From Herbinix sp. (GTDB taxonomy: Bacteria; Bacillota; Clostridia; Lachnospirales; Lachnospiraceae), in contig JARBTJ010000018.1 of assembly GCA_029240245.1 (NCBI GenBank), forward strand, positions 1-60,741: a DNA stretch of 60,741 nucleotides, in the 5' to 3' direction. The position numbers and the translations under genes are program-made. Below the pieces are notes generated by a model, which had not been told where the DNA came from, searched no databases, and worked only from the letters and a program-made list of their open reading frames with translations. This document shows positions 8,533 through 17,607 of this stretch, one piece after another. Positions within the stretch are counted from its first letter, which is position 1; every line of letters starts with the position of its first letter.

Positions 8533-8605
8533 TGGGACCTATAGGGCTCGAACCTATGACCCTCTGCTTGTAAGGCAGATGCTCTCCCAGCTGAGCTAAG
8601 ATCCC
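8533..8605 (-). tRNA. tRNA-Val (TAC anticodon)
   Basis: A 73-nt cloverleaf on the minus strand. The acceptor stem is GGGATCT/AGGTCCC and the anticodon loop is CTTACAA between TCTGC and GCAGA. The T-loop is GGTTCGAGCC. CCA is not encoded. It is transcribed with tRNA-Met, about 80 nt downstream. Confidence 0.96.
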
Positions 8606-8627
8606 AATACTTAAAAAGTACTTTTTT

Positions 8628-8656
8628 ATTATATTCACAAAGATAGTGTTTGTCAA
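8628..8656 (-). promoter_or_regulatory. Consensus promoter of the tRNA pair
   Basis: On the minus strand TTGACA (8656-8651), 17-bp spacer, TATAAT (8633-8628). Both hexamers match the sigma-A consensus exactly. Confidence 0.9.
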
Positions 8657-8723
8657 GAGGACTTTTTATGAAGTTTGAACAGTGTTTGAACAAGTTGATT
8701 GGACATGTGTCGATTTTTATTTC

Positions 8724-8769
8724 GTGCTTAACAGTTATAAGTAATATCCAACTCATAACTGACAAGCAC
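8724..8769 (-). terminator. Possible terminator hairpin after helD
   Basis: GTGCTTAACAGTTAT can pair with ATAACTGACAAGCAC, with two mismatched positions. It lies 22 bases past the helD stop. It lacks a good T-run, so termination is uncertain. Confidence 0.45.
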
Positions 8770-8790
8770 TAATAATCGCATATTTTGTCC

Positions 8791-10992
8791 TTAATCTGTC
8801 AAAAGCTTTGATAACTTACCATGATAAATAACTGATAACTCATGCAGCGCCCGGGTAACTGCAACGTATAACAGCTTAGCGTCAGCATCACTTGCCCGGT
8901 AGTTCTCTTCATCCGGATTCCAAAGAATTACCGCGTCAAATTCTAAACCCTTTGTCATATGAATCGGAAGCACCATGACTCCGTTCGAAAATTTCATTTC
9001 TTCCATATCTTCTTTTAATTGTTCTATTGTTAAATGTTGATTTAACTTCTCATAAACGCTCACCGTTTCTTCGACAGAACGGCATATGACAGCAATGGTA
9101 TCATATCCCTTCCCTTGTATATCTTGAATTGTTTTCACTGTTTGCCTTACCAGATCGGCTTCATCCTCCGTCCGAGTTACCACAACCTCCTTACCATGTC
9201 GGATAATCGGTTCTATGTCATAGGTCTTAAAGCTGCATTTCTTAAGTACTTTTCCGGCATACTCTGATATCTCTACCGTATTGCGGTAACTTTTCGCAAG
9301 TACATAGAATTTGTCCTTTGCCGGGAGGAAGACCTCCCGTTTTAGAACCTCCCAATCATTCATACCGGTATCATAGTAAATATTCTGGGAAACATCACCC
9401 ATGATGGTATAGGTACAGGTTTTAAACAGTTGCTTAAATATATAGAATACATTTGCACCAAAATCCTGTGCCTCATCGATAACAATGTGACTTACATACT
9501 CGAAATCCTTGGTATCCTTCAGGCGGCTTTTGATAAAACTAAGCATTCCCAAATCATATAGATCGATCTTCTTCTCCTGAAGCTCCTTTATCAGTAAGGA
9601 CAGAATGCCTGCCTCCGGAATTGTAATGTCTTTCTCCCTATATTCCTGACCGTTAGATATGAGGTCCAGTAGAAAACCCTTATAAACCTCCATTAAATTT
9701 ATCTTGGCATTACGTTTCCCAAAGTAACCCTTAAACCGATTCACCTCCGACCGAATCACTTCTTTTTTCTGATCCTCTTCTTCATTGATGGAGGCGATTT
9801 TATACGTTAACCGTTTATTAAGCATCTCTATCTTTTCCTGGAGAGGCTTTTCTTTAAAAAAGGTCAACAAATAGATAATATCCTCCTTAGAATAAACGAC
9901 TTTACCTCGATATATAACTGGGTCCGTTTTAATCGTCTCAAGTTCATATTGTGTTAAATAATGTTCCAAAGCTTTCATAAAATAAATCGAGCCCTTGAAG
10001 CCTTTTAATTTTGCAGCCTCCATATTTTGTCCTGCCGGCTGTACCTTTAAGAAGCTGTTACTCAAGGTATACTTACCCTTCTTCAGATCGAAATCCTTAT
10101 CCAGTAATAATAAGAAGAATTCCTCCATGGTCATTTGATTAATATTATATACATCGAGGTTTGGCAAAACACCGGTAATATAATTCAGAAGCATCTTATT
10201 GCTACCGATAATATAGAATTCATCCGGACGAAATTTCTCCTTATAGTTGTATAGAATATATGAAATGCGGTGCATCGCCACCGTTGTTTTTCCGCTTCCG
10301 GCAACTCCTTGAACGATAACACTGTGAAAAGGGGTGTCACGAATGATTTCATTTTGCTCCTTTTGTATGGTAGCAATGATTTCCCCCAGGACCACTTCCT
10401 TGTTCTTACTTAAGTATTTTGTGAGGAACTCGTCATTGGTGATCACATCAGAGTCATAATAATCAATCAATCTGCTGTCATTAATTTCATAGGTGCGCTT
10501 TAGGTTAAGGGTTATATCAATGTATTCACCGGCCGGAGTGCGATATGAACTATCTCCGATATCACTGTCATAGTAGACACTGGATATCGGTGCACGCCAA
10601 TCTACAATAACACTCTTGGCATTTTTACGTACTCCGTTCTTTCCCAGGTACAGAGTATAACTGCTGTTTTCCCCATGATCCTTATAATCAATTCTTCCGA
10701 AATAGGGCTTCTTTAAAGCCAGCAGATTCTTAGCGAGTATTCGCTCCATCTGGGATTTCATATCCAGTCCAATTACAAGATCATTGTGAAGCTCCGGATT
10801 ATTGGAACGGTAATTATCGTATAGTTCTTTCGTTTCCGCTGTGATTTCCTTTAAACTTGAGGTATAATCATCAATATTGTCCTGTATCACCTTAACGCAC
10901 TGAGCCAGATGTTGCTCTTCCATTTGTCGACCGGAACTATTACTTGGGGTATTAGTTGAATTTTCTTCCTGTTTCACTTTAAAATCCTGCAT
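8791..10992 (-). CDS. helD: HelD-type UvrD-family motor protein acting on RNA polymerase
   Basis: HelD proteins use ATP to pull stalled or inactive RNA polymerase off DNA and recycle it. The 733-residue protein has an N-terminal coiled-coil region (about residues 25-95) that in HelD reaches into the polymerase channel. The Walker A motif is GVAGSGKT (229-236). A Walker B/DEAQ box reads HIVIDEAQDFG, and C-terminal helicase motifs include VLPIHMTKGLEFDAVILW and LLYVAVTRALHEL. The N-terminal region and the short first RecA domain favour HelD over PcrA or UvrD. B. subtilis HelD is 774 aa. The ATG is preceded by AGGAGGC. Monocistronic. Confidence 0.88.
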   Translation of the reverse strand: MQDFKVKQEENSTNTPSNSSGRQMEEQHLAQCVKVIQDNIDDYTSSLKEITAETKELYDNYRSNNPELHNDLVIGLDMKSQMERILAKNLLALKKPYFGRIDYKDHGENSSYTLYLGKNGVRKNAKSVIVDWRAPISSVYYDSDIGDSSYRTPAGEYIDITLNLKRTYEINDSRLIDYYDSDVITNDEFLTKYLSKNKEVVLGEIIATIQKEQNEIIRDTPFHSVIVQGVAGSGKTTVAMHRISYILYNYKEKFRPDEFYIIGSNKMLLNYITGVLPNLDVYNINQMTMEEFFLLLLDKDFDLKKGKYTLSNSFLKVQPAGQNMEAAKLKGFKGSIYFMKALEHYLTQYELETIKTDPVIYRGKVVYSKEDIIYLLTFFKEKPLQEKIEMLNKRLTYKIASINEEEDQKKEVIRSEVNRFKGYFGKRNAKINLMEVYKGFLLDLISNGQEYREKDITIPEAGILSLLIKELQEKKIDLYDLGMLSFIKSRLKDTKDFEYVSHIVIDEAQDFGANVFYIFKQLFKTCTYTIMGDVSQNIYYDTGMNDWEVLKREVFLPAKDKFYVLAKSYRNTVEISEYAGKVLKKCSFKTYDIEPIIRHGKEVVVTRTEDEADLVRQTVKTIQDIQGKGYDTIAVICRSVEETVSVYEKLNQHLTIEQLKEDMEEMKFSNGVMVLPIHMTKGLEFDAVILWNPDEENYRASDADAKLLYVAVTRALHELSVIYHGKLSKLLTD

Positions 10993-11116
10993 GACTGCCT
11001 CCTATGATTGAAAGTAGGTGCTATTACTACCAAACTTTTGTAATGTAAAATGTCATGTATTCACATCGCTGTAATTAACTTGTAATTAATATCATACTTA
11101 AAAATAAAAATTTTAC

Positions 11117-11145
11117 TAGACTTTTATTTTAAAATGTGTTATGAT
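11117..11145 (+). promoter_or_regulatory. Plus-strand promoter without a gene (possible small RNA start)
   Basis: TAGACT, 17-bp spacer, TATGAT. Transcription would begin near 11152 and meet the terminator at 11178-11207 after only about 55 nt. Confidence 0.45.
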
Positions 11146-11177
11146 TGATAATGAAGTATGTATAAAAATACACTGTC

Positions 11178-11207
11178 AAGTTGTCAGAAAATTCTGACAA
11201 CTTTTTT
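11178..11207 (+). terminator. Intrinsic terminator, plus strand
   Basis: AGTTGTCAGAA pairs with TTCTGACAACT, with a tight loop, followed by TTTTTTATT. No plus-strand gene precedes it. Confidence 0.75.
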
Positions 11208-11250
11208 ATTTCACAGACAATTTCGTCCTGTGATACAAAAAGCACTCCGT

Positions 11251-11298
11251 GCTGGAGGCTTATCTTGCTGGAGGCTTATCTTGCTGGAGGCTTATCTT
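11251..11298. repeat. Minisatellite D: three exact 16-bp copies
   Basis: Three perfect head-to-tail copies of GCTGGAGGCTTATCTT, followed by a partial GCTG. It lies in the gap between helD and the ABC-2 permease genes. Confidence 0.95.
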
Positions 11299-11337
11299 GC
11301 TGTAAGGATTTATTGCTTCACAATCTGCCCTGGCGCA

Positions 11338-11361
11338 AAAGTGTCAGCGAACTGACACTTT
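11338..11361 (-). terminator. Terminator of the ABC exporter operon
   Basis: AAAGTGTCAG/CTGACACTTT stem with a TTCG tetraloop on the minus strand, then a further T. It sits 24 bases past the permease stop at 11385. Confidence 0.85.
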
Positions 11362-11384
11362 GTTTGTACGTGCACACTAACGCA

Positions 11385-12161
11385 TCACGATCCTGTTGAC
11401 TTATAATGCATTACCCCATTTCGCCACAACAAATAGCAAGGTATCACAAAGAAACAGGCTGCAATCGGAAGCAGAGTATATAGTTGATTATCCGTTCTAC
11501 CCGTGAGGTAAAGAAAGGGGTAATATTGAAACAGCGAATACGGCACGAGGAAAGTACAAAACCTCAAAATGCCTTTACCATAAATCCCTAATGGATATTT
11601 TCCGTATTCTCTTGCTCCGTCCGTTAATATATTCATAAATTCCAAACCCTCCAGGGTAAAGAAGCAGATGCTGGCATAAATTAGAAACAAACACCCAAAA
11701 ATAACGCTCCCCGAAAGCACCATAAGTATGATTGTCACAATCTTATCCACACACCACGTGATATCGGAGGCTATCATTCCATAGGCAAGCATTCCGGCCG
11801 CCTGAATCACTCTTCCTACTCTGGTTAATTCCATCTTTCCGCATATCACAAGAAAAATTATGCCTCTCGGCCTTAACAGGATTCGGTCAAACTCCCCATT
11901 CCCTATGGTACCTGCAAACATATCAAAACCACGCATGAATATCTCTGCAAGTGAATATGACATTAATACAGTTGCATAGCATAACAGCACCTCACTGAGA
12001 TGGTAGCCTTTAACTTCATGAAACAGATGGAACATAAAAAAGATCCCGAGGAACACATTAAAGGACACCAAAAGTTGTCCAATTGTTATCAAGATAAAAG
12101 AAATCTTATACTGCATCGCACTTTTTAAGTGAATACCAAAAAACTTCAGATATAATCTCAT
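11385..12161 (-). CDS. ABC-2 family permease (PF06182-type), second subunit
   Basis: A 258-residue integral membrane protein with about six hydrophobic segments (for example residues 20-45, 58-75, 120-160 and 220-245). It is probably one half of the channel of an ABC exporter. Features such as GNGEFDRILLRPRG are typical of the DUF990/ABC2_membrane_6 family. Its ATG overlaps the GGGAGGGTGAGG ribosome site at the end of the neighbouring permease gene, with 3 bases between the reading frames, so the two are translationally coupled. The exported substrate cannot be told from sequence. Confidence 0.85.
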   Translation of the reverse strand: MRLYLKFFGIHLKSAMQYKISFILITIGQLLVSFNVFLGIFFMFHLFHEVKGYHLSEVLLCYATVLMSYSLAEIFMRGFDMFAGTIGNGEFDRILLRPRGIIFLVICGKMELTRVGRVIQAAGMLAYGMIASDITWCVDKIVTIILMVLSGSVIFGCLFLIYASICFFTLEGLEFMNILTDGAREYGKYPLGIYGKGILRFCTFLVPYSLFQYYPFLYLTGRTDNQLYTLLPIAACFFVIPCYLLWRNGVMHYKSTGS

Positions 12162-12164
12162 TCC

Positions 12165-12998
12165 TCACCCTCCCTGTACGACGATACGGCGCTGTGCTGT
12201 TTGCATCAGTTTTTTCCCAATCCAGATCAAAGTAACCACCCAGAACAGCTGAAGACCAGCTCTTGTGTAGATATTGGCACCACCGATATCACCGGAATAG
12301 ACACGCAGCGGTACATTCTGCATTGATGCAAAGGGCAGCAACTCAATCACCTGTCTGATACCCTTCGGTAAAAAGGGAAGCGGTATCACCGATCCGGCAA
12401 AGAACTCAACTAGGGATACCGAAAGTAACCGTACGCCTACCGGTGATAAGGTATAAAAGGTTGTAATATATACGAGCATACAAAAGGCGACCACAACAAG
12501 TAACCCCAGAAATGCAGTTATAAAAAACCATATCCCGGCATTTAAATTATTGGGCAGTCTTATTCCATACGGTTTTGGAAGCAACGCTGCAAATAATAAA
12601 ATTGGCATGCAACGCAACACTGTCTTGGACAGTCTGTTTGCCATGCTCCTGAAAAACCACATATTGTAGATATCCGCCGGTCTGCACATTTCGTAGGCGA
12701 TACCACCATCAGTAATTGTTTGGAATATATCATTTTCTAAAAACCAGGTCAAAAAAAGTGCTAAAAACGCCTGCTGCAACCATACATAGGAGGACAACGC
12801 CTCAAAGGTCATCGGAAATGCTGCTGCATTCACCTGATAAAATGCTTTAAAAAGCAGAATTTCCATAGCTCCCCACACGAATTGCGTAACGATACCGGCC
12901 AGAGCTGCCGCCCGGTATTGAAGTCCCGCTATAAACCTCATCCGAAAGAAGGACATGTATTTTGTAATTCTTAATAGATTAATGTCTTCCTGTCTCAT
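12165..12998 (-). CDS. ABC-2 family permease (PF06182-type), first subunit
   Basis: A 277-residue polytopic membrane protein, paralogous to the following gene and typically its partner in a heterodimeric channel. It has about six membrane segments and the family-type stretch GGIAYEMCRPADIYNMWF, equivalent to GEFDRILLRPRG in the partner. Start ATG 12998 with GGTGAG nine bases before. The gene is separated from its ATPase upstream by an AT-rich, gene-free gap of about 280 bases. I saw no terminator there, so read-through from the ATPase promoter is plausible. Confidence 0.85.
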   Translation of the reverse strand: MRQEDINLLRITKYMSFFRMRFIAGLQYRAAALAGIVTQFVWGAMEILLFKAFYQVNAAAFPMTFEALSSYVWLQQAFLALFLTWFLENDIFQTITDGGIAYEMCRPADIYNMWFFRSMANRLSKTVLRCMPILLFAALLPKPYGIRLPNNLNAGIWFFITAFLGLLVVVAFCMLVYITTFYTLSPVGVRLLSVSLVEFFAGSVIPLPFLPKGIRQVIELLPFASMQNVPLRVYSGDIGGANIYTRAGLQLFWVVTLIWIGKKLMQTAQRRIVVQGG

Positions 12999-13277
12999 AT
13001 AGAATTTCTCACCTTCCCGATAGCAATAATAAGAATTGAACTTACTTCATCAAAAAAAGAACTCAATTATAAATTGAATTTATCCAACTTTATGCCGCTT
13101 TTTAAAGATAGATTAGATATGTATATTAGTCAGATCATGATATGCTTAACAATCAATAATAAAATATAATAACTAACTCTAACATTAATGTTATATATGG
13201 TTTTAACTTTCTTTCAACTACCCATCAATTACATGCTTTTCAACTAATCAAGATAATAAGATATGAATGTTAATCAT

Positions 13278-14255
13278 TTATTGGATCTGATATTTCTGAT
13301 AGAGCTTGGCAACCAGTTCATCGATGGAGGGGCTGTCCACAGCGATATCTATTACCTCTACCTGCTTTGAGATATGAGTGACAGCCTCGGATACGGTCAT
13401 TGAACTAAGATTCACTTCAAAGACTGCTATCTGACTGCTTTCTGATAACAGATTCATCCCCTCACAGGGGATAATTTTCCCTCCTTGATATTCTACCGTT
13501 AGTTGTTTTGTTGTTGAGAATTGTTTTTTGATATTTTCTAGATTTCCGTCCATCAGGATTTTCCCTTTGCCTATCAGAATAATCCGTTTTGTAAGAGTTT
13601 CAATATCCTGCATATCATGGGTTGTTAAGATAACCGTTGTTCTATGCTTCCTGTTTCGTTCAAGAATAAACTCTCTGACAGCAATTTTAGACACCGCATC
13701 GAGGCCAATGGTCGGCTCATCGAGAAACAGTATTTTCGGGTCATGCAAAAGAGAGGCTGCAACCTCACATCGCATCCTTTGCCCAAGAGATAACTGCCTT
13801 GCTGGAGTTTTTATTAAGAGCTCCAAATTCAATAATGAAACCAGTTCCTCTAAATTATTTTGATAGACTTGATTGGGAATTCGATAGATATCCCTAAGAA
13901 GCTCAAAGGAATCAATCACGGGGACATCCCACCACAGCTGTGATCGTTGTCCAAATACAACTCCAATCTCCTGTACGTGTGCAATTCTGTCTTTCCATGG
14001 TATTCTTCCGTTGATCGTGCAGCTGCCCTCCTCCGGTGTCAAAATTCCGCTTAACACCTTGATGGTACTGCTTTTACCTGCACCGTTCGGACCGATATAC
14101 CCGACCATCTCTCCTTCTCCAATGGTGAAGGAAATATCATCGAGTGCTTTGATGCGTTCATATTGCTTGTGTAATAAAGCCTTGAACGCCTCAGAAAATC
14201 CGGCATTACGCCTGGCGACCTGATAGGTCTTAGAAATGTGTTCGACTTGAATCAT
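13278..14255 (-). CDS. ABC transporter ATP-binding protein for the ABC-2 exporter
   Basis: The cytoplasmic motor of the exporter formed with the two downstream permeases. Of its 325 residues, the first ~235 are the nucleotide-binding domain: Walker A GPNGAGKS (55-62), signature LSLGQRMRCE, Walker B ILFLDEPTIGLD and H-loop LTTHDM. A C-terminal accessory domain of about 85 residues follows (GNLENIKKQFSTTKQL onward), as in DrrA/NatA-like ATPases. Start ATG 14255 with AGGAGG nine bases before. The trio resembles exporters annotated as daunorubicin-type, but that label says little about the substrate. Confidence 0.92.
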   Translation of the reverse strand: MIQVEHISKTYQVARRNAGFSEAFKALLHKQYERIKALDDISFTIGEGEMVGYIGPNGAGKSSTIKVLSGILTPEEGSCTINGRIPWKDRIAHVQEIGVVFGQRSQLWWDVPVIDSFELLRDIYRIPNQVYQNNLEELVSLLNLELLIKTPARQLSLGQRMRCEVAASLLHDPKILFLDEPTIGLDAVSKIAVREFILERNRKHRTTVILTTHDMQDIETLTKRIILIGKGKILMDGNLENIKKQFSTTKQLTVEYQGGKIIPCEGMNLLSESSQIAVFEVNLSSMTVSEAVTHISKQVEVIDIAVDSPSIDELVAKLYQKYQIQ

Positions 14256-14351
14256 TTAATTTTCCTCCTGGTAGTAATATTGCTGAAATATCTTGCCAAG
14301 TAATGATGTACCCTTTGATACATTGCACGCTTCGAAAGCAAAGCGAACTAT

Positions 14352-14380
14352 ATTCTATCACTATTGCATCGGAAAGTCAA
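14352..14380 (-). promoter_or_regulatory. Promoter of the ABC exporter operon
   Basis: On the minus strand TTGACT (14380-14375), 17-bp spacer, TAGAAT (14357-14352), about 100 bases before the ATPase start. Confidence 0.8.
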
Positions 14381-14556
14381 TAAATAATACATTATTTTCC
14401 ACCGATTGTTGATTGCAAAACTAAATTCCACTTTCCCATGGAATTTACTAATTCTTAATATACCCCAGTATAGATATGGAATTTACTTCTTCCAAAATAA
14501 TGTATAATAGTGTTAATCATGGTTGCCCCTCCTTGGTTCATATGGAGGAATACCTT

Positions 14557-14652
14557 ATGAATACACAAAAACAAGTAACTCTTGATGCAAGGACTACCAT
14601 AGAACTCGAACTGAGAAAAGCTAGTTTTGGTGATTTGCATACAACTTATTAA
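14557..14652 (+). pseudogene. 31-codon plus-strand ORF, possible transposase remnant
   Basis: The frame starts ATG at 14557, with GGAGGA eight bases before, and ends TAA at 14652. The peptide contains KQVTLDARTTIELELRKASF. This vaguely resembles the first helix of IS30-type transposases (LTLDxRxxIExxL), but it stops at once and no transposase follows. A TATAAT box (14501-14506) lies upstream. It could be a decayed insertion sequence end or a chance ORF; I cannot decide from sequence alone. Confidence 0.25.
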
Positions 14653-14660
14653 TTCTTTAC

Positions 14661-15254
14661 CTATTTGCGCAGTGCCATATAATTACTATACTCCTCGGGT
14701 GATAAATTGTATAAATCAATTTTTATGTTTCCGTTATTGTAATCTATGACATTAATACAGGTGTTCTTAAGAATTGTTTTTCTGGTACCTATTTCACCAC
14801 GGGACAATACCGACAGAATGGAATTAATCGAGGCACCATGTGATACCATTATTATATTGCCCTCGGAAAATTGCTTCGCATATTTGGTCAGATTATGCAT
14901 CATCCGGTTACACAGATCCTCCCAGGGCTCTTTGTCATCCGGTTCCCCACTGGCATAGAAAGCTTCTCTTTCTTTGGGTGTCATACCGGATACCTTCGAA
15001 AAGTCTCGTTCAATAATACCCTCCTCTACAATTAAGAGGTCGGTTCCTACATACTCACCTATAATCTCAGCCGTCTTTTTCGCCCTGCTTAAGGGGCTGG
15101 TGATTACTGCCGTAAAATCCGTTCCCTGCATAGCCAGACCGCATTTCTTTGCCTGTGCAATACCGGTTTCATTCAAAGCAATATCTTCTCTTCCCTGAAA
15201 CCGTCCCTGCAGATTCCAATCTGTTTCTCCATGTCGGATTAAATATATTTTCAT
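14661..15254 (-). CDS. Histidine phosphatase family protein (phosphoglycerate mutase-like)
   Basis: A cytoplasmic branch-1 histidine phosphatase. The protein starts MKIYLIRHGETDWN with the phosphate-binding RHG at residues 7-9 (catalytic His8). It continues with ITSPLSRAKKTAEII, the acid residue in EGIIERDFSKVSGM, and a second catalytic His in IIMVSHGASINSIL. I place the start at ATG 15254 (197 aa) because GGAGAT lies eight bases before it. The upstream in-frame ATG at 15287 has no such site. The family includes CobC-type and metabolite phosphatases, so the substrate is unknown. Confidence 0.88.
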   Translation of the reverse strand: MKIYLIRHGETDWNLQGRFQGREDIALNETGIAQAKKCGLAMQGTDFTAVITSPLSRAKKTAEIIGEYVGTDLLIVEEGIIERDFSKVSGMTPKEREAFYASGEPDDKEPWEDLCNRMMHNLTKYAKQFSEGNIIMVSHGASINSILSVLSRGEIGTRKTILKNTCINVIDYNNGNIKIDLYNLSPEEYSNYMALRK

Positions 15255-15574
15255 ATGTAATATCTCCATTAATCTTTTATACAACATTTTACCCTATTTA
15301 TCGCATTAATTCTACTCTTAAATTCTATAAATCCCACTTAATGATTCCAAGCGATAAGAATCAATCCAAGCACAGAAAAAACATGTCAACAGTTTTCACC
15401 GTTGACACATAAATTTTATATTACATAATGATAAGTATAAATAATTCTACCAGTTCATGAATAGTTGCTTTTCTATGCATTTTTATGGGATAAGGTATAA
15501 ATTGTAATCGACAATCCGAAAGTCACCACAACGATCAGTTTCCTAAGAGCCATAAGTAGAGCTATATCCCTCAT
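15255..15574. other. Gene-free stretch between pdxA-like gene and phosphatase
   Basis: 320 AT-rich bases. Apart from the hairpin at 15383-15407 I see no gene, repeat or clear promoter here. Confidence 0.5.
15383..15407 (-). terminator. Probable terminator downstream of the pdxA-like gene
   Basis: TGTCAAC/GTTGACA stem. On the minus strand it is followed by TGTTTTTT. It lies about 170 bases past the stop codon. Confidence 0.6.
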
Positions 15575-16591
15575 TTATTTGATGAAATTCTTTGAATATT
15601 TCGCTCCCAACAAAATGGCTTCCACCATACTCACTTCACTGGCAATTCCCATACCGGCGATATCCATAGCGGTTCCATGGTCAACTGAGGTACGTAAGAT
15701 GGGCATTCCTCCTGTGATTGCTATGGTTCGTTCAAAATCCAGAGTTTTCGTAGCAATATGACCCTGATCATGATAAAGAGATAACACACTGTTAAATCTG
15801 CCTTGAAGTGCTAAATGAAATACAGAGTCTGCTCCGATTGGCCCGGTTACATCATAGCCTTCCGCGCGAAGCTCCTCCACGGCAGGTATAATCTGTTCCA
15901 CCTCTTCATTTCCGAACAAACCATGTTCACCACTGTGAGGATTTAATCCAGCAATTGCCATAGTACCTTCGGTTACGCCTAACTTCTCCAACACTTTTTT
16001 ACATCTTTTGACGTAATCCTTAATTCTGTCTTTGGAAACTAAATCGCAGGCTTTTCGTAAGGATACATGGCGGGTAAGGAAAAACACTCTCATTCCATGA
16101 ACTTCAAACATAGTTAGCGGATCTTTTGTATTGGTCAATGCACCAAATATCTCTGTGTGCCCGATGAAATCCACCTGCCCAGCCTTTAGTGACTCTTTAT
16201 TAATCGGGGTCGTGGAAACTGCTGCAACTTCTCCGGTATTGGCAAGCTCGATACTCTTAGCAATATAGTCAAAAGCTGCTTTGCCACACATACCGCTTAC
16301 CTGACCCATTTTAAAATCCTCATGATTTACATTCGCAAGGTCAATAAGATTTAAAATTCCTTCCTCATATAAGCCATCCTCCGGCTTTTGTATGGTAGTT
16401 ACCTTTACATTCACTTTAGCAAATGTGATTGCATCCTCTAAGATCTTTTTTTCACCAATTACAACACAGCGTGCTGCATCAAATACTTCCTTTCTTGCAA
16501 TTGCTTTTACTACAATCTCCGGTCCGATTCCGGCCGGATCTCCCATTGGTATAGCAATCAATGGCTTTCTATATCTTTCTGTAGCAAGCAT
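15575..16591 (-). CDS. pdxA: PdxA-family 4-phospho-hydroxyacid dehydrogenase
   Basis: An NAD-dependent oxidative decarboxylase fold. The 338-residue protein has the family blocks [16 protein letters not shown], the metal His in [19 protein letters not shown], and [16 protein letters not shown] with further metal-binding histidines. Classic PdxA acts in pyridoxal phosphate synthesis. Many clostridial homologues are PdxA2 enzymes that oxidise 4-phospho-D-threonate or 4-phospho-D-erythronate and sit next to a DUF1537 kinase. No kinase or other pdx gene is present here, so the substrate is open. Start ATG 16591 with GGAGATC upstream. Confidence 0.9.
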   Translation of the reverse strand: MLATERYRKPLIAIPMGDPAGIGPEIVVKAIARKEVFDAARCVVIGEKKILEDAITFAKVNVKVTTIQKPEDGLYEEGILNLIDLANVNHEDFKMGQVSGMCGKAAFDYIAKSIELANTGEVAAVSTTPINKESLKAGQVDFIGHTEIFGALTNTKDPLTMFEVHGMRVFFLTRHVSLRKACDLVSKDRIKDYVKRCKKVLEKLGVTEGTMAIAGLNPHSGEHGLFGNEEVEQIIPAVEELRAEGYDVTGPIGADSVFHLALQGRFNSVLSLYHDQGHIATKTLDFERTIAITGGMPILRTSVDHGTAMDIAGMGIASEVSMVEAILLGAKYSKNFIK

Positions 16592-16627
16592 AAGCTGATC
16601 TCCTCTATTATTTGATTTTATATGGTA

Positions 16628-16716
16628 TTTTATATTGTATTTTTATATTGTATTTATATATTGTGTTTTTATATTGTGTTTTTTATATTGTATTTTATAT
16701 TGTATTTTTTATTGTA
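16628..16716. repeat. Minisatellite C: seven 12-14 bp units
   Basis: Seven tandem units close to TTTTTATATTGTA, with changes in the T-run length and a final A/G. The array fills the gap between pflA and the pdxA-like gene. Very AT-rich and non-coding. Confidence 0.9.
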
Positions 16717-16729
16717 TCATAACCTGCAA

Positions 16730-17470
16730 CTACAAATTTACCGAAACCTTCTTACCATTAGCGGCAAAAATATTTTTTACGGTAAGAAGCAATTCCTTAT
16801 CCGGTTCCCTGGTATCCGCAAGCTTATATTCCAGTCCAAGCTCCTTCCACTTATACTCACCCATCTTATGAAAGGCCAACAGCTCAATCTTTGATACATT
16901 CGGATACTGATCCAAATGGGCCGATAAACGCTTTATACTATCTAAATTATCAGTAAGGTTAGGTACCAGAACATAACGAACCCAGGTATTAATTTTCATT
17001 TCCTTTAGGTGATCTAAAAGCTTCAAAGTAGGTGTTAAAGCAACACCGGTGACTGTCTCATAAACTCTTGGGTCATAGTTTTTAATATCCAAAAGAACAA
17101 GATCCGTATATTCCAGTTGCTCTTTTACCTTATCATTCCATACATATCCGGAGGTGTCCACTGCAACGGTTAATCCCTGTTTTTTGCAGAGTTTACTCAC
17201 CTCAAGAAGAAATTCTGTCTGTAAAAGTGGTTCCCCTCCGGTGAAGGTTACACCTCCTCCGGAGAACTCCATGTAGGATTTGTATTTTACAATTTCATCA
17301 AATAATTGCTGTGGCTGATATTCGGTTCCTTTATGCACCTCCCAGGTATCGGGATTATGGCAAAACTGGCATCGCAGAGGGCAACCTTGCATAAATACTA
17401 CAAATCGTATGCCCGGACCATCGACGGTACCAAAGCTTTCTAATGAATGTATCCGTCCTGTAATGCTCAT
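16730..17470 (-). CDS. pflA: Pyruvate formate-lyase activating enzyme
   Basis: A radical SAM enzyme that installs the glycyl radical on pyruvate formate-lyase. The 246-residue protein has the CxxxCxxC cluster motif GCPLRCQFCHNPDTW (Cys30, Cys34, Cys37), a GGE-type motif FTGGEPLLQ, and VDTSGYV and LLDIKNY as in PflA. I use ATG 17470 because AAGGTGG sits eight bases before it; an upstream in-frame GTG at 17482 overlaps that site. The gene follows pflB, from which it is separated by a 25-unit minisatellite, and would be co-transcribed unless the array stops polymerase. Confidence 0.95.
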   Translation of the reverse strand: MSITGRIHSLESFGTVDGPGIRFVVFMQGCPLRCQFCHNPDTWEVHKGTEYQPQQLFDEIVKYKSYMEFSGGGVTFTGGEPLLQTEFLLEVSKLCKKQGLTVAVDTSGYVWNDKVKEQLEYTDLVLLDIKNYDPRVYETVTGVALTPTLKLLDHLKEMKINTWVRYVLVPNLTDNLDSIKRLSAHLDQYPNVSKIELLAFHKMGEYKWKELGLEYKLADTREPDKELLLTVKNIFAANGKKVSVNL

Positions 17471-17607
17471 CCTATCACCCACCTTTTTATTATCTGTTTA
17501 ATTAGTTTGTGATTTTTTATTATGCACAAACCATTATATCATAATTCTATGCAGATTTATCTTTTTCATCTGCTTGATCTGTATTATTTGTATTATCTGA
17601 AAATCTG

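Noticed and set aside
16622..16894. Plus-strand aromatic-rich ORFs
   Set aside because: They run through the AT-rich minisatellite C and antisense to pflA.
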